This document shows positions 1 to 8,848 of a stretch of DNA of 43,262 bases, piece by piece. Within the stretch, counting starts at the first letter, position 1. Each line of letters starts with the position of its first letter. The position numbers and the translations under genes were made by a program. The DNA is taken from NCBI GenBank assembly GCA_947625265.1, contig CANQNM010000003.1, positions 1-43,262 of the forward strand, read 5' to 3'. The DNA comes from an uncultured Clostridia bacterium. Lineage in GTDB: Bacteria; Bacillota; Clostridia; Oscillospirales; CAG-272. Under the pieces are notes generated by a model. The model was not told where the DNA came from. It saw only the letters and a list, made by a program, of their open reading frames with translations, and ran no database searches.

Positions 1-816
1 TACGTCGTAGGCGCGGGCATCAACACCAGGGACTATGCGCAAAGAGTACCGGCACTGGTGGAAGCAGGAGCGGACGTTCTCTGTATCGACTCTTCCGAAG
101 GTTTTTCAGAGTGGCAGTCCAAAACCATTGACTGGATCAGGGAGCATTACGGCGACAGCGTAAAAGTGGGCGCCGGAAACGTGGTTGATCGGGACGGTTT
201 TCTTTTCCTTGCTAAGGCAGGGGCCGATTTCGTGAAGGTCGGTATCGGCGGCGGCTCCATCTGCATCACCAGAGAAACCAAAGGCATCGGCAGAGGGCAG
301 GCAACGGCGCTCATTGACGTCTGCGCCGCGCGGGACGAATACTTCAAGGAAACGGGGGTTTATGTGCCGGTCTGCTCCGACGGCGGTATCGTTCATGACC
401 ATCATATGACGCTGGCTCTTGCCATGGGAGCGGATTTTCTGATGCTCGGCCGGTATTTCGCGCGTTTCGATGAAAGCCCTACCAACAAAATTTCCATCAA
501 AGGAAACTATTATAAGGAGTATTGGGGCGAGGGATCCAACCGTGCCCGCAACTGGCAGAGATACGATCAAGGCGGCGACAAAAAGTTATCTTTCGAGGAA
601 GGTGTGGATTCCTATGTTCCCTATGCGGGAACGCTTCGGGACAATGTGCGTCTGTCGCTGAGTAAGGTTGTCTCCACCATGTGCAATTGCGGCGCGCTCA
701 CCATTCCCGAATTGCAGCAAAAAGCCAGATTGACGCTTGTTTCTGCCACCAGCATCATCGAAGGCGGCGCACACGACGTCATTCAGAAGGAAACTTCCGC
801 AGGAAACGGAAAATGA
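1..816 (+). CDS. guaB: IMP dehydrogenase, C-terminal part (5' end outside window)
   Basis: Inosine-5'-monophosphate dehydrogenase makes XMP from IMP with NAD+, the committed step to GMP, in the cytosol. The frame is open from base 1 and continues beyond the window, so the GTG start at 58 in the ORF track is not the real start. The catalytic loop is clear: [10 protein letters not shown], then [18 protein letters not shown] with the Cys that forms the covalent XMP intermediate, then the phosphate-binding SDGGI and [10 protein letters not shown] segments. The mobile flap reads [19 protein letters not shown], which differs from the common form with a short Gly/Met-rich loop and fits a variant IMPDH subtype I associate with anaerobes (from memory, not checked). 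A long-stem terminator follows. Identification is secure; the symbol is by family. Confidence 0.93.
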   Translation, partial: YVVGAGINTRDYAQRVPALVEAGADVLCIDSSEGFSEWQSKTIDWIREHYGDSVKVGAGNVVDRDGFLFLAKAGADFVKVGIGGGSICITRETKGIGRGQATALIDVCAARDEYFKETGVYVPVCSDGGIVHDHHMTLALAMGADFLMLGRYFARFDESPTNKISIKGNYYKEYWGEGSNRARNWQRYDQGGDKKLSFEEGVDSYVPYAGTLRDNVRLSLSKVVSTMCNCGALTIPELQQKARLTLVSATSIIEGGAHDVIQKETSAGNGK

Positions 817-911
817 GACAGTTTCTTTTTGCAGACTGCAGAACGCAGGGTGCAGACATCGAATAAAACACCGGACATTCTTTAAACGCAGGGCGCTGCG
901 CCATGAGGATG

Positions 912-985
912 ACGGAACATATCCGTATCGGGAAAAGGCATTGTTTTCTGCCAATGTTTGTACGGATATGTTCCGTTTTTGTTTT
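912..985 (+). terminator. Terminator after guaB with 16-bp stem
   Basis: ACGGAACATATCCGTA (912-927) pairs perfectly with TACGGATATGTTCCGT (961-976), followed by TTTTGTTTT. The 33-nt loop holds its own small hairpin (GGCA/TGCC). It ends the guaB transcript. The rest of the 345-nt gap (817-1161) shows nothing else I can name. Confidence 0.75.
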
Positions 986-1161
986 GCTCCTGCTCTGTAT
1001 TGATCTTGGTTCATTTCAACCTGTTTTTTCACTTGCGGCCCAAAACGCCGTGCAAATTCCCTTTGCTCCGGCTTGAACAATATTTATAAAAAAATCAGAA
1101 AAAGCGCCAACCTTTTGGAATTTTTCCGCACTATATGGTCAAACGGCGCCGGAGAACTGAA

Positions 1162-2781
1162 ATGGATAAACAAAAAGCGGATGAACTCATCACCGAATAC
1201 CTTCCAAAAATTTACGGCTTTGCCGTCAAAAAGTCCTTTTCCTATGCGGAAGCGGAAGATTTGGCGGCCGAGATTGTAAAAGAAGTGTATCTTTCCCTGC
1301 TTACCGCCAGAGAGGTGGTCAACGTTGAGGGATATGTGTGGCGTATCAGCGAATATACATACGCGAAATACGTCTCTTTAAAGAAAAAACACGAGGGCAT
1401 ATCTCTTGACGGGATAGAAATTCCTGTATGGGAGGACGATATTTTGGACGATCCGGCGGAAGAAATCGCCGCGCTGCGCCGCGAAATTGCCTTTTTGAGC
1501 GAAAAACGCCGCGAAGTAGTTTACCTGTTTTACTACAAGGACAGATCCGTTTCCTTTATCGCAGACAAATTGGGGATCCCGGAAGGAACGGTGAAGTGGC
1601 ACCTGAACAAAGCGAGAAACGAATTGAAAGAAGGAATGAAAATGGAAAGAAAAATCGGAAAACTGGGCATTGCTCCTTTGGAATTGCAAAATGTGTGTAT
1701 AGGTCACAGCGGCATGCCCGGAACCAACGGCGGTCCGGAATTCTATCTTGGCGACAAACTCAACCTCAACATCGTTTACAGCGTGTACCACACGCCCAGA
1801 ACTAAAGAGGAGATTGCCGAGGAACTGGGTGTGACACTGGTATACATCGAAGACAAGATCGAATTTCTTGAAAGCAACGGCTTTCTCGTGAAAACCTCCG
1901 GAAACCGCTATACCACCTATGTGTGTTTCTCCCCCGAGACTTTTTCCCTTGAGTTGTGGGAGAAGAAACTCAAAACACAGATGAAGATTGCAGAAACTCT
2001 GGCAAAGGACTATGTACCCGTCGTGCGGGCGGCCGTTGCCGGGATGGACGAGGTATATATTCCGGGCGGAAATCGGGAACTGCTGGATGCGGCGGCGATC
2101 TTCTATGGAATCTTGCAAAAATGCAGACTTCCCGTGAAAAACGATGTGTCAAACTACAATATTAAAACTACAGACGGTGGGAACTATATCGCATATGTGG
2201 ATATTCCGGCCGAAAGATCCGACCCGGCGTATAAACCCACCCTGAAACCCGCGGACTATAATACATGTGGATTCATGACGAGAGATTCTTCAAAATATCC
2301 CGCCGTATTCTCCTGGTCCGTGGACTCACGCCTTGATTCTCGCCAGGGCGGTTGGGAAAACAATCTCAACACAGACTACGAATATCTTTATGAATTCATG
2401 AGCAAAACCATCTGCGACAACGCCGCCAACAAAGAAAAGTTCAAGAGACTGAAAGAACGGAACTTTTTAACCGAAGACAATCAGGTGAACATCATGGTGG
2501 TCAAAGGAACAGAATCTGAATTTTTCAAAAAAATTCCAAGTTGCGACGACCGGCTGAAGAACAAATTTGCCGACGCCGCTTTGGAATACGCCACCGCGCA
2601 TGCAAGGAAATATCCACCGCAGATGCAGGATTTAGTGATCGGAATGGCGTCCGACTTCATCGGCAGCACCGTGGCGATGATGGTTATGGACATTCTCTAC
2701 AGCAACGGCACCTTCCGCGCACTGACGTCCAACGAAAAAGTGACCTCCACACTTTTGATGTTCAGCGACATTCTTCCTTAA
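1162..2781 (+). CDS. Sigma-70-family (ECF-like) factor with long C-terminal extension
   Basis: Predicted transcription initiation factor. ATG 1162 is preferred to the upstream GTG 1135 because GGAGAA lies just before it. Residues about 1-75 resemble sigma region 2 (YLPKIYGFAVKKSFSYAEAEDLAAEI); residues 113-158 are a clear region 4 helix-turn-helix (EKRREVVYLFYYKDRSVSFI, then ADKLGIPEGTVKWHLNKAR). A normal ECF sigma would end near residue 160-190, but this one runs to 539. The extension begins with a second winged-helix-like stretch (about 200-250, TKEEIAEELGVTLVYIEDKI) and then about 290 residues I do not recognise. No transmembrane segment is evident. The gene is followed after 135 nt by two ABC exporters on the same strand, so it may control them. 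Sigma identity is likely; function of the extension is unknown. Confidence 0.8.
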   Translation: MDKQKADELITEYLPKIYGFAVKKSFSYAEAEDLAAEIVKEVYLSLLTAREVVNVEGYVWRISEYTYAKYVSLKKKHEGISLDGIEIPVWEDDILDDPAEEIAALRREIAFLSEKRREVVYLFYYKDRSVSFIADKLGIPEGTVKWHLNKARNELKEGMKMERKIGKLGIAPLELQNVCIGHSGMPGTNGGPEFYLGDKLNLNIVYSVYHTPRTKEEIAEELGVTLVYIEDKIEFLESNGFLVKTSGNRYTTYVCFSPETFSLELWEKKLKTQMKIAETLAKDYVPVVRAAVAGMDEVYIPGGNRELLDAAAIFYGILQKCRLPVKNDVSNYNIKTTDGGNYIAYVDIPAERSDPAYKPTLKPADYNTCGFMTRDSSKYPAVFSWSVDSRLDSRQGGWENNLNTDYEYLYEFMSKTICDNAANKEKFKRLKERNFLTEDNQVNIMVVKGTESEFFKKIPSCDDRLKNKFADAALEYATAHARKYPPQMQDLVIGMASDFIGSTVAMMVMDILYSNGTFRALTSNEKVTSTLLMFSDILP

Positions 2782-2790
2782 ACCTCATCC

Positions 2791-2824
2791 AGGACCGCCG
2801 CGAAGCCACGCACGCGGCGGTCCT
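2791..2824 (+). other. 12-bp perfect hairpin between sigma gene and ABC operon
   Basis: AGGACCGCCGCG pairs with CGCGGCGGTCCT around a 10-nt loop, 10 nt after the sigma stop codon. No T-run follows on either strand, so it is not a standard intrinsic terminator. It could be a partial terminator, a processing site or mRNA 3'-end protection. Confidence 0.5.
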
Positions 2825-2916
2825 GACGCTTTCCCCTTCCCTTGTCTATAACCCCAACTGGTCAAGTGAAGAGCGGCGGCGCCTTGAATCAAATAGAAAA
2901 AAAGGAATTTTTGTTT

Positions 2917-4713
2917 ATGCAAAGTGAAAGTGTACAGGCCATTAAAAATGGAATATATTCCTTTCAAACGATCACTCGGTATGTTCCGGGATGGACATTT
3001 TGTTATGTGTTTCTCACGGCGATTTCCGCACTTATTTCGCCTGTACAAATCTATGTCCTGGAAAATCTAGTAGATTCTGTTGTTTCAGCATGGAATGTAC
3101 AGCATATTTTTTGGTGGGGAACTCTGCTGATTGCAGTGATCCTTTTGAGGTCAGGCTTCTCTTTTGTAAAAGGACTTGTCATGACAATGTTGACAAGAGA
3201 CTTCCGGCGAGGGCAAATTCCGGTTACCCTTCGGAAATTTCGGCAGATCGAATATGCCTGTTTCGAGAATTCGTCAAAGCAGGACCTGCTGAATAAGATT
3301 TCCGAAAATCCCCAGTCGGAAATCCTGTCTGTATTTGTGCAAATGCTTTCGATTATTTCTGCTGTTATAAGTACGGCGGGAGTGGAACTGCTGCTTTTTA
3401 GAGCATCTTTTCTCCTCGGCATCGTTTCGATTGTTACGATGCTCCCCATGTTTTTGCTTGAGGGAAAAGCGGCAAACAAGGAAACAAAACTGCGATGGAC
3501 AATGACCACAGATATTCGGAAACGGTATTATTTGCAACAATTGTTTGTGGATAAAGATGCTTTGCAGGAGATCAAGTTGTTCGATGCCAAAGATCTCCTT
3601 ATCGACAGGTCTGAGGCACTCACGAAAAAGATCAATACGGAAATGAAGGATACTTTAAAACAAGTGATCCGACTTTCTTCCGGTTCCTCGATGGCGGCAT
3701 TCATTTTTACAGGAGCGGCTCTGTTTGTGCTTTCCTTTGCCTTGCTGAAAGGAAACATTACCTTTGGCGTATTTGTTTCTCTTGTAACGGCGCTCACCAG
3801 TTTTTATGGAACGATCCGAGGAACCGTGGGGGCGGTGGCGACATTTCTGCGCCTTTCTGCAAAAATCAAATATTATCAGGATTTTCTTGCTCTTCCCGAA
3901 CGGATGGATCCTTTGCACGGTGACGAAAAGGAAACCGCAGATCCTGCAACAATTCAGTTCGATCATGTATCATTTCGTTATCCTGGCTCCGAAAAGGATG
4001 TTCTGCATGATGTCAGCTTCACCATTTTCCCAGAACAGAGGATCGCTTTTGTGGGACAAAACGGTGCCGGAAAAACAACGATCATTAAATTGCTTCTGGG
4101 GCTCTATGTACCCACACGAGGGAAAATTTACATTGGTGGAATGGATAGTACAGAACTATCTGACGAGAAACGGCAAAAACTGTTTTCGGTTATTTTTCAG
4201 GACTACCAAAATTACGAACTTACATTACGGGAAAACATCGCTTTTGGAAATATTGAGAAACTACGATGTGACGATGCTCTGTTCAAAGCGATGAAGGACG
4301 CCGGAATAGAGGACCTGCCGACAAAGTATGATCAAGGTTTTGATCAGCATTTGGGAAGAATCTTCGAGGATGGCGTAAATCTTTCCGGCGGACAGTGGCA
4401 GCGAGCAGCCCTTGCAAGAGCGTATTTGGCAGATGCCTCCTTTATCATTATGGATGAACCCACCGCAGCCCTTGATCCCATTGCGGAAAGCGAAATGTAT
4501 ACGCAATTTGCGGCGATTTTAAAAAATCGAGGGGCGATCATGATTTCACATCGTCTGGCATCTGCAAAAATGGCGGAAAAAATATTTGTCATGGAAAATG
4601 GACGCATTACCGAGGAAGGATGTCATGATGAACTGCTAAAAAAAGGCGGAGCATATGCAGAAATGTGGGAAAAACAAAGCTCATGGTATACAGAAAGGAA
4701 AATGACAGTATGA
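2917..4713 (+). CDS. ABC half-transporter (permease-ATPase), exporter type, first of pair
   Basis: Membrane exporter half of 598 residues. ATG 2917 is chosen over the track start at 2842 because AAAGGAA lies just upstream and the track start reads through intergenic sequence. Residues about 25-325 carry roughly six hydrophobic segments; the ATPase domain follows: Walker A GQNGAGKTT (380-388), Q-loop VIFQDYQ, signature LSGGQWQR (489-496), Walker B IIMDEPTAALD with the catalytic Glu, and switch His in MISHRLA. All catalytic residues are present. The stop overlaps the start of the next ABC gene as ATGA, so the two are translationally coupled and probably form a heterodimer. Substrate unknown; such pairs often export peptides or small toxic molecules. 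The sigma-like gene directly upstream suggests shared control. Confidence 0.9.
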   Translation: MQSESVQAIKNGIYSFQTITRYVPGWTFCYVFLTAISALISPVQIYVLENLVDSVVSAWNVQHIFWWGTLLIAVILLRSGFSFVKGLVMTMLTRDFRRGQIPVTLRKFRQIEYACFENSSKQDLLNKISENPQSEILSVFVQMLSIISAVISTAGVELLLFRASFLLGIVSIVTMLPMFLLEGKAANKETKLRWTMTTDIRKRYYLQQLFVDKDALQEIKLFDAKDLLIDRSEALTKKINTEMKDTLKQVIRLSSGSSMAAFIFTGAALFVLSFALLKGNITFGVFVSLVTALTSFYGTIRGTVGAVATFLRLSAKIKYYQDFLALPERMDPLHGDEKETADPATIQFDHVSFRYPGSEKDVLHDVSFTIFPEQRIAFVGQNGAGKTTIIKLLLGLYVPTRGKIYIGGMDSTELSDEKRQKLFSVIFQDYQNYELTLRENIAFGNIEKLRCDDALFKAMKDAGIEDLPTKYDQGFDQHLGRIFEDGVNLSGGQWQRAALARAYLADASFIIMDEPTAALDPIAESEMYTQFAAILKNRGAIMISHRLASAKMAEKIFVMENGRITEEGCHDELLKKGGAYAEMWEKQSSWYTERKMTV

Positions 4714-6482
4714 AAGAAAACAAGGAGAGAGGAATGTGGAAAACGATCCTACTTTCCACAAAAGACTTATTTTCAGCAATGCCGGTCATTGTGAGCGTGA
4801 CCATTTTCCTTCAAATGGTCACAGCAGGCATTTCGGTGGCCATGGTATCCCTCACGGCAAAGTTGATCGATTCCGCCGGCAATATTTCGTCGGATGCAAA
4901 AGCAGTTTTTGTTTTTGCGGGAGTCATTCTTTGCTGCCGACTTGTTTCACTCTTTTGCGAAAAAATTTCTTATCGCATCAACCAGATCGACGCCGTACCC
5001 AAATTTGAGATATTTCATCACAGACTCTCACAATATACCGTATCGCTTTCCTTAGAAGCGGCGGAGGATCCGGAGATTTCCGGAATGTTTTGGAGAGCAA
5101 AGGATGCGGTCTATCAAAACCGTATGGGGGAGGTGTTTTTTGGGGTATTTGGGATCCTGCCGGGGCTTTTTCAACTCGTTTCGATAGCGATCGTTTTAGG
5201 CGCATATCATAAGGTTCTTGTACTCCTTGCCGGGATATCGGTTCTTCCAGTATTGATTGTACAGATCATGCAGGGTAAAAAAGGATATCGGCTGTACAAA
5301 AGTCAAACGGAAAAAAACCGATTATGCGGATATCTTTGGGAACTTTTGACCTCGAGAAATTCAGTCAAAGAGATGCGCATCATGGGGTTTTCCGGGTATC
5401 TTACCGACAAATATTTGGAAGTCCAGGAAGAAGTAAACGAAGAAAACAGACGGTTTGCTATGAAAAGCAGTTTGCAGGGTTTTCTTTGTGATTTCATCAA
5501 GATCGCTTTTTATGCCGTTTCCATCGCAGTTTGTGTGATGCTTTTGCGGGAATCGAAAATATCCGTCGGAGCGTTCGGTGCCTGTCTTGGTGCTTTTACA
5601 TCTATGCAGGGAGTCCTCGCCGGATTGCTTTCCGGAATATCCGGCATCAAAAATACCTGTAATTATGCAAACGATTATTATGATTTTTTCCATTTGAAAA
5701 AGGCGGATACGCACACAAGAAAAGTGAATCTATCCGGGTCGGTCCTGTCCACGGAGGACCTGTCCTTTCGGTATCCCAAAGCGGACCAAAATGCAGTCAA
5801 CAGAGTAAATCTTGCGATCAAAAAGGGAGAAATCATTGCCATAGTCGGGGAAAACGGTTCTGGGAAAACAACCCTTTCCAAACTCTTACTTGGCTTGTAT
5901 ACGCCAACGGAGGGGTATGTGCGAATGGATGGCGAGGATATTCAAACATTGAATCACGATTACTACAAAAAATTTTCGCTCGTCGCCCAAAGATTTGGGA
6001 GATACAGCATTTCTTTAAGGGATAACATTGCGATAAGCGATATCCGAAGGCGTGAAGACACGTTTTTAATCCAATCTGCCATGGACACAGCCGGGATCAA
6101 AAATCTTGGAGCGCAAATCGGCGGGATAAACGAAGAATTAGGGATAGAATTTGGCGGGAAAGAGTTATCCGGCGGACAGTGGCAGAAGGTGGCCCTTGCG
6201 AGAGGAGTCTTTCGCAAGGGCGAGATCCTATTTCTAGACGAACCTACCAGCGCATTGGACCCCATCACAGAGTACGATATTTTGTCGGGGTTTGTTGGCA
6301 TGGTTGATCAAAAAACTGCGTTTGTCGTTTCTCATCGCATCGGGATCTGTAAGATCGTCGATCGAATTCTTGTGATGCAAAACGGAAAGATCGTAGAGGA
6401 CGGAACGCATGAGCAGTTGTTGCGGCGCAGCGGCGTTTACGCAAAAATGTGGGACGAACAGGCAAAATGGTACCAAGAATAG
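4710..6482 (+). CDS. ABC half-transporter (permease-ATPase), exporter type, second of pair
   Basis: Partner of the preceding gene, 590 residues. The start at 4710 is fixed by the ATGA overlap with the upstream stop and by AAAGGAA about 10 nt upstream. The first 330 residues are membrane-spanning; the ATPase has Walker A GENGSGKTT (380-388), signature LSGGQWQK, Walker B ILFLDEPTSALD and switch His in VVSHRIG. Both halves have canonical signature and Glu residues, so the dimer may have two active sites. The C-terminus ends YAKMWDEQAKWYQE, very like the first gene's YAEMWEKQSSWY and like a third copy of this motif found downstream in a remnant at 6838-6930. Confidence 0.9.
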   Translation: MKENKERGMWKTILLSTKDLFSAMPVIVSVTIFLQMVTAGISVAMVSLTAKLIDSAGNISSDAKAVFVFAGVILCCRLVSLFCEKISYRINQIDAVPKFEIFHHRLSQYTVSLSLEAAEDPEISGMFWRAKDAVYQNRMGEVFFGVFGILPGLFQLVSIAIVLGAYHKVLVLLAGISVLPVLIVQIMQGKKGYRLYKSQTEKNRLCGYLWELLTSRNSVKEMRIMGFSGYLTDKYLEVQEEVNEENRRFAMKSSLQGFLCDFIKIAFYAVSIAVCVMLLRESKISVGAFGACLGAFTSMQGVLAGLLSGISGIKNTCNYANDYYDFFHLKKADTHTRKVNLSGSVLSTEDLSFRYPKADQNAVNRVNLAIKKGEIIAIVGENGSGKTTLSKLLLGLYTPTEGYVRMDGEDIQTLNHDYYKKFSLVAQRFGRYSISLRDNIAISDIRRREDTFLIQSAMDTAGIKNLGAQIGGINEELGIEFGGKELSGGQWQKVALARGVFRKGEILFLDEPTSALDPITEYDILSGFVGMVDQKTAFVVSHRIGICKIVDRILVMQNGKIVEDGTHEQLLRRSGVYAKMWDEQAKWYQE

Positions 6483-6492
6483 GAGAAGAAAG

Positions 6493-6828
6493 ATGCTTTA
6501 CTAGACTAAATATTATTTATGCGAGAAAATAAATAATCATAAAATCATTCTAGGGAATACGCAAACGGGACATGGTATTGTTTTAAAAGGAAATGTGCAA
6601 GAAGTTATAGTTTCAACTGAAACAAAAATCTGGAATGAAGATATTGATTCAAATATAAAAAGAGTGCTTTTTCATACTGAATTTTTATTGGATTCGGATC
6701 AGATACAATCACAAAACAATCTTATTGAAAAAATGAGAGTCGAAACAGTATTTGATGATTCATATATGTCATTAACAATTGTATCTACCGATACCTATAA
6801 TTTCAATTATATATATTGCTATTACTAA
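6493..6828 (+). pseudogene. AT-rich small ORF with in-frame TAG at codon 4
   Basis: Right after the ABC pair lies AGGAGAAGAAAG followed by ATG CTT TAC TAG at 6493. The same frame is then open to TAA at 6826, giving a potential 111-codon gene with one amber stop. The track shows only the part from GTG 6595. The base composition is much more AT-rich than the neighbours. The encoded protein (for example TKIWNEDIDSNIKRVLFHTE) is not one I recognise; it has no signal peptide or membrane segment. Options: a foreign gene inactivated by a nonsense mutation, a readthrough gene, or a functional short version from GTG 6595. I favour a decayed or truncated gene. Confidence 0.45.
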
Positions 6829-6837
6829 AACAATTCA

Positions 6838-6982
6838 TATCCGAAAAAACCGACGCTATGCCGAAATGTGGCGGGAGCAGTCTAAGTGGTACGAGCGGGG
6901 GAAGTACGAAAACGGTGAACTGCAGAAAAAACCGATCTCGCTCCGGTTTTTGAGGATCCGTTTTCGTTATAAAATTTCGTGA
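6838..6982 (+). pseudogene. C-terminal remnant of a third ABC exporter
   Basis: The frame reads RRYAEMWREQSKWYERGKYE, matching the tail motifs of the two intact exporters upstream (YAEMWEKQSSWY and YAKMWDEQAKWY). Only this tail survives; no Walker or signature motif precedes it, since the sequence immediately upstream is the AT-rich insert. It ends at TGA 6980-6982. Most likely a third half-transporter stood here and was lost by deletion or replacement, leaving its last codons. Confidence 0.6.
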
Positions 6983-7233
6983 GTTCACAGAGGAAAAACA
7001 AAGAGCGAAGCGCTATACAAAATCTTTTCACGTCTGGATCTGCGGCGACCGGCCAATCTCCCTCCTGAACTGTACAATCGCGCAGGAAACAAAGATGAAA
7101 CCGTCAAAAACAGTTTCGTTTATCCTCCAAAAAAGAAAAGGAGAAAGCAATAGGGGACAAGCCTGATAAAACAAAATTTTTTCGAACGCCAAGCAAGAGC
7201 GGCGCAGTCATAAAAGTGAAAAAAGGTCTTTAA
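6983..7233 (+). pseudogene. Decayed coding remnant with frameshift at an A-run
   Basis: In the same frame as the ABC remnant, after its TGA, a protein-like stretch continues (SEALYKIFSRLDLRRPANLP, then NRAGNKDETVKNSFVYPP) to TAG 7151. The sequence then makes equally good sense in the -1 frame (EKAIGDKPDKTKFFRTPSKS, ending TAA 7231). The switch falls at CCAAAAAAG. There is no start codon near the beginning of the stretch. I read it as the tail of a lost gene with a frameshift; family unknown. Sequence 7234-7311 before the next gene holds nothing clear. Confidence 0.35.
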
Positions 7234-7311
7234 AACGGCGTTGCGCGCCGGGCCTTCCGGGGAATTCAAAACCCCCGATCGCTCGACGCGCGACGTTTGT
7301 TTTACAAAGAT

Positions 7312-8457
7312 TTACAAAAGGCTCCTGTAAAGTTCAGCGATTTCCTCTACACTGGTTTCTCTCGGGTTTCCGGGACGGCAGGCGTCGTCGTAAGCGGACT
7401 GCGCCAGGAAAGGGATATCCTCCTCTTTCACAATCGCCTTTAGATCGGCGGGAATACCCACATCTGCGGACAGTTTCCGCACGGCGTCCACCGCCGCTTT
7501 CCGATATTGTTCCACCGACATTCCTTCTACGTCTTTCACACCCATGGCGGCGGCGATGTTCTTATATTTCTCACCGGTCGCCGGGGCGTTATATTCCATA
7601 ACTCTAGGCAAAATGATGGCGTTTGCGATGCCGTGAGGCGTATCGTAGAGCGCTCCCAAAGGATGAGCCATAGAGTGGACGATTCCCAACCCCACGTTGG
7701 AGAACCCCATGCCGGCGATATACTGTCCCAACGCCATGCCTTCTCTGCCCTCCTCGGTGTTCTTTACCGCATCGCGCAGAGTGCGGGAAATGATCTCAAT
7801 GGCCTTCAGATGGAACATATCTGACAGTTCCCACGCGCCTTTAGTGATATATCCCTCGATTGCATGTGTCAGAGCGTCCATACCTGTAGCGGCGGTAAGG
7901 CCTTTCGGCATCGTGGACATCATTTCAGGATCTACCACGGCGACCACCGGAATGTCGTGTACGTCCACGCAAACCATTTTACGGTTTTTCTTCACATCGG
8001 TGATCACATAGTTGATGGTGACTTCCGCCGCCGTTCCGGCGGTGGTGGGTACGGCAATGATGGGAACGCACCGATTCTTTGTAGGGGCGACCCCCTCCAA
8101 AGACACCACATCCCCAAACTCCGGGTTTTCGATGATGATCCCCACGGCCTTGGCCGTATCCATGGAAGAACCGCCGCCAATGGCCACGATGCAGTCGGCG
8201 TTCGCCTCTTTAAACGCCTTCACACCCGCCTGCACGTTTTCCACGGTGGGATTGGGCTTGATTTCAGAGAAAAGCGCATAGTTCACCTTCGCTTCATCCA
8301 AAATCCGAGTGACCTTCTGCGTCACGCCGAATTTGAGAAGATCGGGATCGGAAACCACCAGAGCCTTTTGAAAGCCCCGGCCTTTGATTTCATCGGGAAT
8401 GGCGCTGATCGCTCCCTTTCCGTGATACGAAATCTCATTGAGTACGAACCTGTTCAT
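7312..8457 (-). CDS. fucO: Iron-dependent alcohol dehydrogenase, FucO (lactaldehyde reductase)-like
   Basis: Group III iron-containing alcohol dehydrogenase of 381 residues, a normal length. From memory it tracks E. coli FucO closely across its length (AIPTTAGTAAEVTINYVITD-type block, TGMDALTHAIEGYITKGAW, MALGQYIAGMGFSNVGLG). The NAD-binding GGGSSMDTAKA loop and the metal ligands Asp (MDALTHAIE) and three His (HSMAHPLGALYDTPHG) are all present. It would reduce L-lactaldehyde to 1,2-propanediol or act on a similar short diol or aldehyde such as 1,3-propanediol. GAGAGGTG lies upstream of the ATG. It stands alone, with no fucose genes nearby, so the exact substrate is inferred only. Confidence 0.88.
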   Translation of the reverse strand: MNRFVLNEISYHGKGAISAIPDEIKGRGFQKALVVSDPDLLKFGVTQKVTRILDEAKVNYALFSEIKPNPTVENVQAGVKAFKEANADCIVAIGGGSSMDTAKAVGIIIENPEFGDVVSLEGVAPTKNRCVPIIAVPTTAGTAAEVTINYVITDVKKNRKMVCVDVHDIPVVAVVDPEMMSTMPKGLTAATGMDALTHAIEGYITKGAWELSDMFHLKAIEIISRTLRDAVKNTEEGREGMALGQYIAGMGFSNVGLGIVHSMAHPLGALYDTPHGIANAIILPRVMEYNAPATGEKYKNIAAAMGVKDVEGMSVEQYRKAAVDAVRKLSADVGIPADLKAIVKEEDIPFLAQSAYDDACRPGNPRETSVEEIAELYRSLL

Positions 8458-8848
8458 AACAATACACCTCTCATTCCATTTTATTTATTCTCATTTATCC
8501 CGCCGAATATACGGTTTGTCTGTGCGTTGTCCGCAGACACGCAGATCTACACAGAAACGCGCCGGAACCCCGCAGTCAAACCTCAAAAGACGGGATAAAA
8601 TTCAAATACAACCGTAAAATCCTGATGTACAAAGAAAACGGGAAACAAAACCCGCGGCGGAACAGCCGAAGACGGTTCAGCGCACCGTTTTCAGCAACCG
8701 CGCGTCAGGCGGTTCACCCCGCAAAAGGCAGCGCCCTCAACATCTGCCGCAGACCGCATGTCGCAAACCGTGTATTGCAAACCGTGTATCGCCCGCCTGC
8801 TATACGCTGTAAATCACAGGTTGGAAACTGTCGCGGAGGATTTCAATT
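8458..8848. other. 391-nt intergenic gap with a 14-bp tandem duplication
   Basis: No convincing gene on either strand. It should contain the fucO promoter (minus strand) near 8500-8520 but I could not fix a clean -35/-10 pair. The only clear structure is CGCAAACCGTGTAT followed by TGCAAACCGTGTAT at 8762-8789. Confidence 0.5.
8762..8789. repeat. Two tandem 14-bp direct repeats
   Basis: CGCAAACCGTGTAT (8762-8775) is followed immediately by TGCAAACCGTGTAT (8776-8789), 13 of 14 bases identical. It lies 60 bp beyond the 3' end of the SGNH gene. Function unknown; a simple duplication is the default reading. Confidence 0.6.

Noticed and set aside
58-60. GTG start of the first ORF in the track
   Set aside because: The IMPDH frame is open to base 1 with conserved sequence; the gene starts before the window.
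2791-2824. Hairpin considered as an intrinsic terminator that separates the sigma gene from the ABC operon
   Set aside because: Stem is strong but no T-run follows, so it is reported only as a hairpin of unknown role.
6502-6504. In-frame TAG considered as pyrrolysine or a recoded stop
   Set aside because: No pyl genes or SECIS/PYLIS-like element are visible, and TAG, TAA and TGA all seem to act as stops elsewhere in the window.
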